NCBI GenBank assembly: GCA_002364005.1
Contig: DEXG01000012.1
Coordinates: forward strand, 1-21,766
Source: Phycisphaerales bacterium UBA3190
GTDB lineage: Bacteria > Planctomycetota > Phycisphaerae > Phycisphaerales > UBA1924
Length of the DNA stretch: 21,766 nucleotides
Direction: 5' to 3'
Shown: positions 7,762 through 16,475 of the stretch, piece after piece
Numbering within the stretch: the stretch's first letter is position 1
Layout of the letters: the number at the start of each line of letters is the position of its first letter
Translations under genes and position numbers: made by a program
Notes under the pieces: model-generated
Database searches by the model: none
Told to the model about the DNA's origin: nothing
The model's input: the letters and a program-made list of their open reading frames with translations, nothing else

Positions 7762-8829
7762 ATGCCCGTGATCAAGTATCTGGGATCAAAGCGACTGCTG
7801 GTCGAGCGGATTGTGACGCTCTGTCAGACCCTGCACCCAAACGCGGGCACCGTGCTCGATCTGTTCTCGGGCACCTCACGCGTCGGGCACGCCCTCAAAA
7901 TGGCCGGATTTGGCGTCTACGCCAACGATCACAACAGTTACGCCCACACCCTGGCCATGTGCTACATCCAGGCCCACGCACCCCGCCTGCGGGATGATGC
8001 CCAGCGCATCATCGACGAACTCAACACCCTCCCAGGCTGCGCCGGGCCCTTCACCAAGACCTACAGCATCGATTCCCGCTACTTCCACCCGGACAACGCA
8101 CGCCGGATCGAAGCCATGCGGAACCGCATCGCGGCGCTCGACCTGGAGCCCGAACTCCACGCCGTCGTCCTCACCAGCCTGCTCGAGGCCAGCGACCGAG
8201 TCGATTCAACCACCGGCGTGCAGATGGCCTACCTCAAATCATGGGCCCCGCGTGCCCTCAAGCCCATCGCGCTCCGCCTGCCCAACATGCTCCCGCACCC
8301 CGAGGGGCGACCCTGTCGGGCCTTCAACCTCGACGCCCTCGATGCCGCCCACGGGCTCAGCGCCGACATCGCCTACCTCGACCCGCCCTACAACCAGCAC
8401 TCGTACCTGGGCAACTACCATGTCTGGGAGACGCTCGTGCGGTGGGACCACCCAGAAACCTACGGCATCGCGTGCAAGCGCATCGACTGCAAAGAGCGCA
8501 AAAGCGAGTTCAACTCGAAGGTCAAGATCGAACACGCGATGCGACGCGTCATCGACGCCATCGACGCCAAGACCCTGATCGTCTCATTCAACGACGAGGG
8601 CTACCTCAGCCGCGAGCAGATCGAGTCCATGCTCGAACCGCTGGGCACCGTCGCGGTCATCGACCACGACCACCCCCGCTATGTCGGGTGCAAAATCGGT
8701 ATCCACAACCAGCAGGGCCAGAAGGTCGGACGCGTCGGACGAGTGCGCAACACCGAACACTTCTTCATCGCCGGTCAGGGCGCCGAGATGTTCATCGAAA
8801 CCCAGCAAGCCGCCGCCATCGCCGGCTGA
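7762..8829 (+). CDS. D12-class DNA adenine-N6 methyltransferase
   Basis: A 355-residue S-adenosylmethionine-dependent enzyme predicted to methylate the N6 of adenine in DNA. The motif order is that of the alpha/D12 class (Dam-like): motif X as KYLGSK (5-10), motif I as DLFSGTSRVG (33-42), an acidic residue after the next strand (YANDHN), and the catalytic DPPY at 207-210 followed by NQHSYLGNY. It is longer than Dam (278 residues); the extra residues lie between motifs I and IV, where target recognition would sit, and at the C-terminus. No restriction endonuclease gene lies next to it in the window, so it looks like a solitary methyltransferase, or a partner may be elsewhere. It converges with the PA14 gene, the ends being nine bases apart. 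The target site cannot be read from sequence. Confidence 0.88.
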   Translation: MPVIKYLGSKRLLVERIVTLCQTLHPNAGTVLDLFSGTSRVGHALKMAGFGVYANDHNSYAHTLAMCYIQAHAPRLRDDAQRIIDELNTLPGCAGPFTKTYSIDSRYFHPDNARRIEAMRNRIAALDLEPELHAVVLTSLLEASDRVDSTTGVQMAYLKSWAPRALKPIALRLPNMLPHPEGRPCRAFNLDALDAAHGLSADIAYLDPPYNQHSYLGNYHVWETLVRWDHPETYGIACKRIDCKERKSEFNSKVKIEHAMRRVIDAIDAKTLIVSFNDEGYLSREQIESMLEPLGTVAVIDHDHPRYVGCKIGIHNQQGQKVGRVGRVRNTEHFFIAGQGAEMFIETQQAAAIAG

Positions 8830-8838
8830 GCACGCCCG

Positions 8839-11800
8839 TCAGCGGTTGTTGTCCCCGCCGATCTCACGCCACTGCACCACACGCACGCGATCCTGCTTCA
8901 CGAACGCGCTGGCCGGGATCACCCGCTCGAAATCGTCGTCTGGCCCCTGCCAGGTCAGGTACAGGGCCGCGTCCCCGTAGCCCTCCATGAACTCAAGCAC
9001 CAGCTCGTGCTCGCCCGCTTCCAGCATGATCTCACCCGATCGCCAGCGCATCGAGTGCCCGCTGCTGTCGTCGACGACCGTTGAATCGTCGATCATCAGA
9101 CGCGCGTACTGGTCTGACCCGACACGGAAGGTCCAGGTGCCGGTTTCGGGCACATCCAGCGTCGCCGTGACCCGAGCCGCGAAGTAATCCGCGGGCACGC
9201 CCGATGTGAATGCGCCGGTGGTCTTGTTCCAGCTCACCCGCGATTCGGTCGTCTGCTTCGCCGGATCAGTCCAGGGATGCGAATCGAGCGTGTAGTCCCT
9301 CGTGTTGCTGAACCAGTCCACGGCCAGCGCCGCCTCACCCGGGTCATACACCGGGTCGGTGTCATACGCATCGAACGCGCTGGCTGGGATGATCTCCTCG
9401 AACATGCTCTCGGGGCCCTTCCAGCTCACATGAAGCCCCGAATCGCCGTACCCCTCCCAGTAGAGCACCTCAAACTTGTGCTGGCCCTCGTCGAGCGTGA
9501 TCGTCCCCGTGCGCCAGCGATACGAGTGCCCGCTGGCATCCACAACCACCGGCTCATCATCAATCAGCAGCACCGCGCTCTGGTCGCTGCCCAGCCCAAA
9601 GGTCCATTCCCCGCTCTCCGGGATATCCAGACGCGAGATCAGACGAAGCCCGAAGTAATCGCTCGGGCCATCGGTATAGAACGCTCCCTGCGTCTTCTGC
9701 CACGACACATTGTCGACGATGCTCGAACTCGAGTGCTTCGCGTAGTCGATCTGACCCGCATTCCCCGCGTGGCGAGCGTTGGTCGTCCAGTACGCTCGCA
9801 GCCCGCCGCCCGTATCTGTTGGTGTCTCGGTCTCACGCAGCGACAAGGCCGTGCGAGGGACCAGGATCTCCGCGGGCACGGTGGGCCCGGACCAGCTCAG
9901 GTGCAGACCGGCGTCGCCGTAGCCCTCCCAGAAACGAACCTCGATATCGTGCTTGCCCGCGCTGAGCTGAACCGTCCCGTGCCTCCACCGGTACGAGTGA
10001 CCGCTGGCGTCCACGACCACCGGCTCGTCGTCGATAAAGAGCATCGCGGACTGATCGCTCCCGAGCCCGAAACGCCATTCCCCACTTGCGGGGACATCGA
10101 TCTGACCCAGCACCCGCAGCCCGAAGTAATCGCTCGGGGTCTGATCGTCGAAGGCGCTCTGTGTCTTGCGATACGCGATGTTCTCGATGGTCGTGGCGTG
10201 ATCATGACGATCCCAGTCGATCTGGCCGGCGTTGCCCGCGTGTCGGGCGTTGGTGGTCCAGTACGCCCGGAGCCCACCACCGCCCGCGTCATACGGGGTT
10301 TCCACCTCGCTGTGCGAGAAGGCGCTGGTCGGGATCACCTCTTCCACCCCGCCCGGCGGGGTCCAGCTCACCAGCAGACCCGCGTCGCCGTAGCCCTCCC
10401 AATAGCGCACCTCGAACGGGTAAAGCCCGGGCTCAAGCTCGATCGAGCCCGACCTCCACCGAAAAGAGTGCCCGCTCAGATCATTGACGAGAAGCTGCCC
10501 ATTGATGAACAGCTGGGCCGACTGATCGCTGCCGAGCCCGAAGCGCCACTCGCCCTCCGTGGGGATCTGGATCAATCCCTCGGCGCGGAGCCCGTAATAA
10601 TCCGTCTTCGTCCCACCCTCTGAGGTCGAGACCCCGTCGTCGTTGGTGATCGTTGTCCCCGCGAAGGCGCTCTGTGTGATTTCCCACGCGATGTTCGACT
10701 CGAAGGTCATGCGGTCGTAGTTCTGCCAATCGATCTGCCCCGCGTTCTGGGCGTGGCGTGCGTTATCGACCCAGTAGACACGCAGCCCCTCACCCCCGAT
10801 ATTGAGCAGCGGGTCGACCTCGTTCTGCGACAAGGCGCTGGACGGGATGACCTCCTCGAACATGTCGTTGGGCCCCTGCCAGGTCACCGCGAGCCCCGCG
10901 TCGCCGTAGCCCTCCCAGTAGTGAACCTCGATATCGTGCAGACCCGCGGTGAGCGACTTGCTCCCGTGCCTCCATCGAAACGAGTGCCCGCTCGCATCGT
11001 TGACCACCGCGACGCCATCGATGTAGATGCGTGCGGACTGATCGCTCCCGAGCCCGAACCGCCACTCGCCCGTGTTGGGGATATCGACCTGACCAACATA
11101 GCGCTTGGCGAAGTAGTCAACCGGGTCGCCGACCTCGAACGAGCCCTGTGTCTTGGGGTAATAGATGTTCTGCACCGTGCCGACCGAGTCGTAATCGCCC
11201 CAGTCAACCTGCCCCACATTGCTTGCATGGCGGGCGCTATCGTGGTTGTAGACCCGCAGCCCGCCCGCCGAACTCGGGTTGGTGGCCCCGACGCCGGGCC
11301 GGAACGCGCTGGCCGGGATGATCCGCGCGTAGGTCTCGCTCGGCGCTTTCCACGCCACCGCGAGCCCCGCGTCGCCGTAGCCCTCCCAGTAACGCACCTC
11401 GATCGTGTGCTCACCCACCCCGAGCGTCTTGGTCCCCGTGCGCCAGCGGTACGAGTGCCCATCGTCATCGACCACGACGGGCTCGCCGTCGACAAACAGG
11501 ATCGCCGACTGATCGCTGCCAAGCTCGAAGCCCCATTCGCCCCCCTCATCGACCTCGATCACGCCCATGAACCGAACACCGAAGTAGTCGCTCGGCCCAT
11601 CGACCCGGAACGCGCCGCTGGTCTTGGGGTAGCTGATCTTCTGCACCGTCTCGACCTGATCCGACTGGTTCCAATCGATCTGCCCCACATTGCCCGCGTG
11701 GCGCGCATTGTCGAACCAGTACGCCCACAGCCCATCGCCCGCGGTCTCAAACACCGGCTCTTCAGCAGGCGAGGAGAACGCGCTGGCGGGGATCACCTCA

Positions 11801-12312
11801 CGCCCATCGCTGCCCGGGCCGTCCCATTCGAGCACCAGCCCCGTATGCCCGTAGCCCTGCATATAGAGCACTTCGATCTCGTGGCTGCCCGCATCAAGGG
11901 TGACAAAGTTCGTTCTTGTACGGAACGACTGCATGTTGGGCTGCTCGATCACCGGCTGGCCGTCGATCAGCAGCACGCTCCCGTCGTCGCTCCCGAGATA
12001 AAAACTCCAGAGCCCCTCCTGCGGGATATCGATCTCACCGACGAACCTCGCCCCAAAATAACTCGTCGGGCCATCCTCATAGAAGGCCTGGCTGCCCGCG
12101 TTGGGCCAGTTGATCGTGTCGACCTGGACAACCTCATCGTACTGCGTCCAATCAATGTGCCCGATGTGCTGTGCGCCGGAGATGCCGTTCACAAAGTAAC
12201 CACGCAGCCCGGGCATGGCGGATGTGCTCGACGAGGCGACCGCGGCTGGCGCGATCACCGATTGGAGCAGTGCGAGCAGGATCATCGGCAGGATTCGTGT
12301 TGGTGCGTGCAT
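8839..12312 (-). CDS. Exported protein of seven tandem PA14-like domains
   Basis: A 1157-residue protein with a signal peptide (residues 1 to about 26, ending AAVA) followed almost entirely by seven PA14-like modules of 157-171 residues. Each has an aromatic start (GLRAYW type), an ARHAGNxGQIDW block, DYFGLR, a GEWRFGLGSDQSA strand, an HSYRWR strand, YWEGYGDAGL and a closing VIPASAF. PA14 is a beta-barrel found in adhesins, glycosidases and toxins and often binds sugars. Module 1 keeps the usual SDDGS...IDG form, whereas modules 2-7 read SDQSA or SDQYA. Module 4 has an extra loop of about 14 residues before DYYG. No catalytic domain, membrane anchor, dockerin or sorting signal is visible; the last residues are a short polar tail. 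The likely role, by inference, is surface or extracellular carbohydrate binding or adhesion. It starts 100 bases after the SLC13 gene, same strand. Confidence 0.85.
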   Translation of the reverse strand: MHAPTRILPMILLALLQSVIAPAAVASSSTSAMPGLRGYFVNGISGAQHIGHIDWTQYDEVVQVDTINWPNAGSQAFYEDGPTSYFGARFVGEIDIPQEGLWSFYLGSDDGSVLLIDGQPVIEQPNMQSFRTRTNFVTLDAGSHEIEVLYMQGYGHTGLVLEWDGPGSDGREVIPASAFSSPAEEPVFETAGDGLWAYWFDNARHAGNVGQIDWNQSDQVETVQKISYPKTSGAFRVDGPSDYFGVRFMGVIEVDEGGEWGFELGSDQSAILFVDGEPVVVDDDGHSYRWRTGTKTLGVGEHTIEVRYWEGYGDAGLAVAWKAPSETYARIIPASAFRPGVGATNPSSAGGLRVYNHDSARHASNVGQVDWGDYDSVGTVQNIYYPKTQGSFEVGDPVDYFAKRYVGQVDIPNTGEWRFGLGSDQSARIYIDGVAVVNDASGHSFRWRHGSKSLTAGLHDIEVHYWEGYGDAGLAVTWQGPNDMFEEVIPSSALSQNEVDPLLNIGGEGLRVYWVDNARHAQNAGQIDWQNYDRMTFESNIAWEITQSAFAGTTITNDDGVSTSEGGTKTDYYGLRAEGLIQIPTEGEWRFGLGSDQSAQLFINGQLLVNDLSGHSFRWRSGSIELEPGLYPFEVRYWEGYGDAGLLVSWTPPGGVEEVIPTSAFSHSEVETPYDAGGGGLRAYWTTNARHAGNAGQIDWDRHDHATTIENIAYRKTQSAFDDQTPSDYFGLRVLGQIDVPASGEWRFGLGSDQSAMLFIDDEPVVVDASGHSYRWRHGTVQLSAGKHDIEVRFWEGYGDAGLHLSWSGPTVPAEILVPRTALSLRETETPTDTGGGLRAYWTTNARHAGNAGQIDYAKHSSSSIVDNVSWQKTQGAFYTDGPSDYFGLRLISRLDIPESGEWTFGLGSDQSAVLLIDDEPVVVDASGHSYRWRTGTITLDEGQHKFEVLYWEGYGDSGLHVSWKGPESMFEEIIPASAFDAYDTDPVYDPGEAALAVDWFSNTRDYTLDSHPWTDPAKQTTESRVSWNKTTGAFTSGVPADYFAARVTATLDVPETGTWTFRVGSDQYARLMIDDSTVVDDSSGHSMRWRSGEIMLEAGEHELVLEFMEGYGDAALYLTWQGPDDDFERVIPASAFVKQDRVRVVQWREIGGDNNR
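8842..12210 (-). repeat. Seven in-gene PA14-like repeat units
   Basis: In reading order the units occupy 12210-11734, 11733-11260, 11259-10789, 10788-10276, 10275-9805, 9804-9331 and 9330-8842. Units 5 and 6 are the most alike in protein (an identical run from GLRAYW to GQID, and a shared DDEPVVVDASGHSYRW block), but their DNA differs at many synonymous positions. Units 1 and 7 are the most divergent. The array therefore looks old and maintained by selection rather than freshly duplicated. Confidence 0.85.
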
Positions 12313-12412
12313 GCCCTGTGCATCGCCCCATCAGATACAACGCGTCAGTGAACCCACTCAGCACTCACCCATAACCCCAGTCTCTCAACGGGTTGTGCAC
12401 ACTGGGAAACAC

Positions 12413-13954
12413 TCAGGGCGAAACCGTCGGCTCCGATAACACGGGCTCGGCCACGGTCGTGGGCGCTGGCTCAAGATCCACGCCCCCCATCCCCAGCAGG
12501 GGGGTCGCGCCCAACCACACGATCAGCGTGATCACCACGATCGCGATGATGTTCAGCCCCAGCCCCGCCTTGGCCATCTGGCGAATGCTCACCTGGCCCG
12601 ACGCGAACACGATCGCGTTCGGAGGCGTCGCAACCGGGAGCATGAACGCGCACGACGCGCCCAAGGTCGCCACCAGCACCAGCTTGATCGGGGCAACGCC
12701 CAAGCCGTCGGCCAGCGCGGTAAAGACGGGCAGCATCGTGCTCGTCGTCGCGGTATTGGAGGTCAGCTCGGTCAGGAACACGATCATGGCGCACACCCCA
12801 CCGAGCATGGGCAGCTCGCCCGGATTGCCCAGCCCCGCGACCTGCTGACCGATCCACGCATCAAGCCCGGTGTGCGAGACCGCCGAGGCCAACGCCAGCC
12901 CGCCGCCAAAGAGGATCAGGATGCCCCACGGGATCTGCTGGGCGTTGTGCCACACCATGATGCGCCGCTGGTCCTGTCGCCCGCTGGGGCAGATGAACAT
13001 CAGTATCGCCCCGAAGATCGAGATCCCCGCGTCGCTCACTTTCGGGAGCCCAAAGGTGTTCTCGATCCACCCGTGCGTGATCCAGAGCAGCGCCGTCAGG
13101 GCGAAGATCCCGACCATGCTCGCCTCGGCCCGGGACACCTTGCCCAGCTCGCGGCGCATCGATTTGATCTGCTGCTTGCCGCCCGCGACACGCTGAATCC
13201 GCACGGGCATGGCAAAGTACACCATGTACACCCAGCACAAAGGAAGCATCAGGACCGTGACGGGCACACCGATCCACAGCCACTGGGCGTAGCTGATCTC
13301 GATACCCAGCTGCTTATCGACAAAGCCCGCCATGAACGCATTGGGAGGCGTACCCATCAGCGTCGACACGCCCCCGATCGAGCAGCCGTAGGCCAACGAC
13401 AGCAGCAAACAGGCATGAAACCCGCCCCCCTGCGCGTCGTCATCGTTGCAGGTCAGCGCCGCGACCGATGCGACGATCGGGAGCATCATCATCGCCGTAG
13501 CCGTGTTGCTCACGAACGCGCTGAGCACCGCCCCGGAGAGCATCACGCTGGCGACCACCCGCTTGGGGCTGGTGCCCACAACCGAGATGATCATCAGGGC
13601 CAGCCGCTTATGCGCCCCCCACAGCTCCAGCCCCTTGCCCAACATCAAGCCGCCCATGAAGAGGAAGATCAGCGGGTTTCCGTAGCTGGAGGTGGTGTCG
13701 TCGATGCTCAGCACGCCCAGCAGCGGGAAGCAGACGATCGGGACCAGGGCCGTGGCCGACAGCGGGATCGCCTCGGTCACCCACCAGCAGGCCATCATCA
13801 CCGCCACGCCCGCCAGACGACGACCGGACTCGCTCAGATCACCCGCGCCGCTCAGCAGCCAGTACACCGCCAGCCCCAAGACCACTCCGGCGATGAGCCC
13901 GGCCACCCGGAGCCGCTCGTCCCGACGCGTGATGTGGTGCGTGCCCTCGTTCAT
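12413..13954 (-). CDS. SLC13/DASS-family sodium-coupled anion transporter
   Basis: A 513-residue inner-membrane carrier of the divalent anion:Na+ symporter family (di- and tricarboxylates, sulfate or phosphate; the substrate is not predictable here). Both Ser-Asn-Thr motifs that form the paired Na+/substrate sites are present: SNT at 149-151 (FVSNTATAMMMLP) and at 399-401 (LTSNTATTSTMLP). The family signature near the end is clear in AFMLPVATPPNAIVFASG (436-453). Hydrophobic segments run throughout, interrupted by a hydrophilic stretch at about 253-280. The C-terminus is a Pro/Glu-rich tail. Its ATG overlaps the TGA of the Hsp70 gene upstream (ATGA, 13951-13954), so it is the last member of a four-gene minus-strand cluster and is probably translationally coupled to the chaperone. 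Confidence 0.93.
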   Translation of the reverse strand: MNEGTHHITRRDERLRVAGLIAGVVLGLAVYWLLSGAGDLSESGRRLAGVAVMMACWWVTEAIPLSATALVPIVCFPLLGVLSIDDTTSSYGNPLIFLFMGGLMLGKGLELWGAHKRLALMIISVVGTSPKRVVASVMLSGAVLSAFVSNTATAMMMLPIVASVAALTCNDDDAQGGGFHACLLLSLAYGCSIGGVSTLMGTPPNAFMAGFVDKQLGIEISYAQWLWIGVPVTVLMLPLCWVYMVYFAMPVRIQRVAGGKQQIKSMRRELGKVSRAEASMVGIFALTALLWITHGWIENTFGLPKVSDAGISIFGAILMFICPSGRQDQRRIMVWHNAQQIPWGILILFGGGLALASAVSHTGLDAWIGQQVAGLGNPGELPMLGGVCAMIVFLTELTSNTATTSTMLPVFTALADGLGVAPIKLVLVATLGASCAFMLPVATPPNAIVFASGQVSIRQMAKAGLGLNIIAIVVITLIVWLGATPLLGMGGVDLEPAPTTVAEPVLSEPTVSP

Positions 13955-15897
13955 GCTGTGTTGTTCTGGTCATCTTTGAGCGACTGGGTGATGCCGATCT
14001 CCTGCAGGCGCACGCTCGATTCATCGAGCGCAGTTTTGGAGGCATACATCGCGTTGGGATCGACCGACTGCCAGTCCTGCTCGGCCTTGGCGACGAACTC
14101 ACGCATGGTCTTCAACGCCGATTCAACCGCCTCGTATTCGTCGGCTTCGAGCAACTGCCCGTACCGCTCGAACCGCTCGCTGATCCACTTGATGTCCAGC
14201 TTCGAGTTCGTGATCAGGTCCACGACGCGATGGCGGTTCATGTCTTCTTTGGCGTGCGTGAAGCTTTCCTGCTCGATGCGGTCCACCTCGTCGCGGGACA
14301 AGCCGTGGTTTGGCACGATCTGGATCTGGGCCCGCTTGCCCGACCGTTCCTCGACCGCCGACACCCGCAGCACGCCGTTGGCGTCGACCAGGAACTCCAC
14401 CACCAGCTTGGGCACGCCCGCGGGCATGGGCGGGATCCCACGCAGATCGAAGACGCCCAGCGAGCGGCCGTCCTCGACCATCTCCCGCTCGCCCTGCACC
14501 ACATGAATCTTGACATTCACCTGCCCGTCCACGCTCGTGCTGAAGCGCTCGACCGCCCGGGCGGGCACGCTGGAGTTGCGCATGATGAGCTTGGCCATCG
14601 CACCCCCGGCGGTTTCGATGCCCAGCGACAGCGGGATCACATCAACCAGCAGCGATGACGAGCCCTTGCCCGATCGTGCTCGGGCGATGATCGATGCCTG
14701 CATCGCCGCCCCCATGGCGACCACGCGATCGGGGTCCAGCGCGGTGTAGGGCTCGACCCCGAAGAACGCACCGACACGCTCACGCACGAGCGGGATGCGT
14801 GTGCTCCCGCCCACCATCACGACGGAGTCGATCTGCACGGGCTCGTTGCCGTTGGCCTTCTTCGCGTCGCGCTTGGCCCGGCTGCACGCGTCGAGCGATC
14901 GCTGGACCCAGTCGGCGATCATCGTCTCGAACTCGTCGCGGGTGATGGTGCGTGCGTAGGACTTGCCGTTGCCCAGATCGATCGCGATCTGCGCCGAATC
15001 ATCTTCACTGAGCTTGTGCTTGATCGCCCGCGCGAACCCGACGAGTGCCCGACGCGTTGACGCGTCGAAGCTATCCATCGGCTGGGCCGCATCGAGCCCG
15101 AGCTGGTCGGCGATCTCGCCTGTGAACATCTTGACGAGCATGTGATCGACATCGTCGCCGCCCAAGTGCGTATCGCCCGCGGTGGAGAGCACCTGGAAGA
15201 AGTCGGTCTCCCCCTCAGACTCACCCGGCACGAGACGCAGGATCGAGATATCGAAGGTCCCGCCCCCGAGGTCGTAGACGGCGATGGTCTGCGATTGCCC
15301 CTCGCCGCGTGTCCCGATGCCGTAGGCGAGCGCGGCAGCCGTCGGCTCATTGACGATCCGCACGACCTCCAACCCCGCGAGCCGGCCCGCATCACGCGTT
15401 GCCTGGCGCTGGGCATCGTCAAAGTATGCCGGGACGGTGACGACGGCTTTCTCAACCGGGTGCCCCAGCGCCGACTCGGCCCGCTGCTTGAGCTCACGCA
15501 GGATCACCGCGCTCAGTTCCTGCGGGGCGTACACCCGCTCGCCGTCATCGGTCTCGATGCGCACCCGCGCCGTATCGTGCTCGCCCTCGACGACCTGATA
15601 GCCCAGGTACGCCAGGTCGCCCTGCGCATCGCGGATCGATCGCCCCATCAGACGCTTCACGGAGTTGATCGTGCGCTCGGGCAGCTCGACCATGCGATCG
15701 GCCGCCGCCTGCCCCACAACGAACGACCCGTCCCGTTCGACCCGCACCACCGAGGGCATGACCTGGGCATCATCATCGCCCAGCACGCGCGGCCCGTGCG
15801 CATCCACGATCGCGACGAGCGAGTTCGTCGTCCCGAGGTCGATGCCGACGATAAGGTCGCTCTGAGCAGCTTGAAGATCGTTCGTAGCCATTTTCAT
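13951..15897 (-). CDS. hscA: Hsp70-family chaperone, HscA-like
   Basis: A 648-residue Hsp70. The ATPase domain shows the phosphate loops GIDLGTTNS (18-26) and VYDLGGGTFDIS (207-218), NEPTAAALAYG (183-193) and MVGGSTRIP (361-369). The linker is SSLLVDV (414-420). The substrate-binding domain resembles HscA more than DnaK: VIPLSLGIETAGG (420-432), QGEREMVEDGRSL (468-480), then FDLRGIPPMPAG (483-494) and IQIVPNHGLS (525-534). HscA works with HscB to move Fe-S clusters off IscU, but no isc genes are in the window, so the function is by family only. A helical lid follows (about 535-640). The start may be at 15897 or at a second ATG, 15891. It lies eight bases after the unknown gene and overlaps the transporter gene by four. 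It could also be a general DnaK paralogue. Confidence 0.85.
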   Translation of the reverse strand: MKMATNDLQAAQSDLIVGIDLGTTNSLVAIVDAHGPRVLGDDDAQVMPSVVRVERDGSFVVGQAAADRMVELPERTINSVKRLMGRSIRDAQGDLAYLGYQVVEGEHDTARVRIETDDGERVYAPQELSAVILRELKQRAESALGHPVEKAVVTVPAYFDDAQRQATRDAGRLAGLEVVRIVNEPTAAALAYGIGTRGEGQSQTIAVYDLGGGTFDISILRLVPGESEGETDFFQVLSTAGDTHLGGDDVDHMLVKMFTGEIADQLGLDAAQPMDSFDASTRRALVGFARAIKHKLSEDDSAQIAIDLGNGKSYARTITRDEFETMIADWVQRSLDACSRAKRDAKKANGNEPVQIDSVVMVGGSTRIPLVRERVGAFFGVEPYTALDPDRVVAMGAAMQASIIARARSGKGSSSLLVDVIPLSLGIETAGGAMAKLIMRNSSVPARAVERFSTSVDGQVNVKIHVVQGEREMVEDGRSLGVFDLRGIPPMPAGVPKLVVEFLVDANGVLRVSAVEERSGKRAQIQIVPNHGLSRDEVDRIEQESFTHAKEDMNRHRVVDLITNSKLDIKWISERFERYGQLLEADEYEAVESALKTMREFVAKAEQDWQSVDPNAMYASKTALDESSVRLQEIGITQSLKDDQNNTA

Positions 15898-15905
15898 AGC
15901 GTAGG

Positions 15906-16475
15906 TTACGAAATCGAATCGGCTTGGGGTTTGTCCGACAATGCGCCCGAGTCCGCGATCAGATTGTCGATCATGTCATCGGGGCCCTCGTAAACACGGA
16001 TATAGACCAGCTCTTCAGATTTTTCAAAGCCCCAAGCTATGCCAAGTTGAGAGTCAACTTCCCTCACCGCTGGTTGCTCAACGAATCGAATCATGATCTC
16101 GCGCCGGTCTGTGCACAACCCGATCCACATCGGATGTTCTGTCTCAACCACGCGTAAGTGCCGAGACGGTTCTGCCCCATCCATCTGCCGGAATACCGGA
16201 TGCCCGATCACGACACGATCGGGCTGAAACGTGCCTGACTCGTATTCTATGAGATCGCACCCCGTCGCCATGAGCGTCATCCGATAGAACCGCCCAGATT
16301 CGACATCGAACATGAACTCGCACATCCTCTTTCGGTCGTTGAGCGTCCGCCAGTAGTACATCTCATGTGCGCCGAACCGGCTCTCGATCATGACCGGGAC
16401 ATGCGCGTCTGATTCGATCTCGATCTCGACCTTCTCTGTGATGGAATCGAGGACAGGTCTCAATCCGTCACCCAT
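15906..16475 (-). CDS. Hypothetical protein, 189 residues
   Basis: I do not recognise this protein. Starting at the ATG at 16475, it is 189 residues, without signal peptide, lipobox or membrane segment, so probably cytoplasmic. It is mixed alpha/beta in appearance, rich in Glu, Asp, Met and Arg. Notable stretches are the aromatic cluster RFGAHEMYYWRTLNDRKRM, a strand-rich middle and an acidic C-terminus (EGPDDMIDNLIADSG). The frame stays open upstream to 16538, but that part overlaps the lipoprotein gene and reads as non-coding; with the 16475 start the overlap is 16 bases. It ends eight bases before the Hsp70 gene, so it is probably co-transcribed with it. Base composition is a little less GC-rich than its neighbours. 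Confidence 0.75.
   Translation of the reverse strand: MGDGLRPVLDSITEKVEIEIESDAHVPVMIESRFGAHEMYYWRTLNDRKRMCEFMFDVESGRFYRMTLMATGCDLIEYESGTFQPDRVVIGHPVFRQMDGAEPSRHLRVVETEHPMWIGLCTDRREIMIRFVEQPAVREVDSQLGIAWGFEKSEELVYIRVYEGPDDMIDNLIADSGALSDKPQADSIS

Noticed and set aside
9331..10275. Recent tandem duplication of PA14 modules 5 and 6
   Set aside because: The proteins are very similar, but the DNA differs at many synonymous sites, which argues for an old duplication under selection.
10753..12351. Long plus-strand open frames opposite the PA14 gene (also 9277-10623)
   Set aside because: They mirror the repeat structure of the real gene on the other strand and show no recognisable domain; the PA14 frame has a signal peptide and seven clear modules.
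12872..14506. 544-codon plus-strand frame opposite the SLC13 and Hsp70 genes
   Set aside because: It spans two unrelated real genes in antisense and has a composition typical of a shadow frame.
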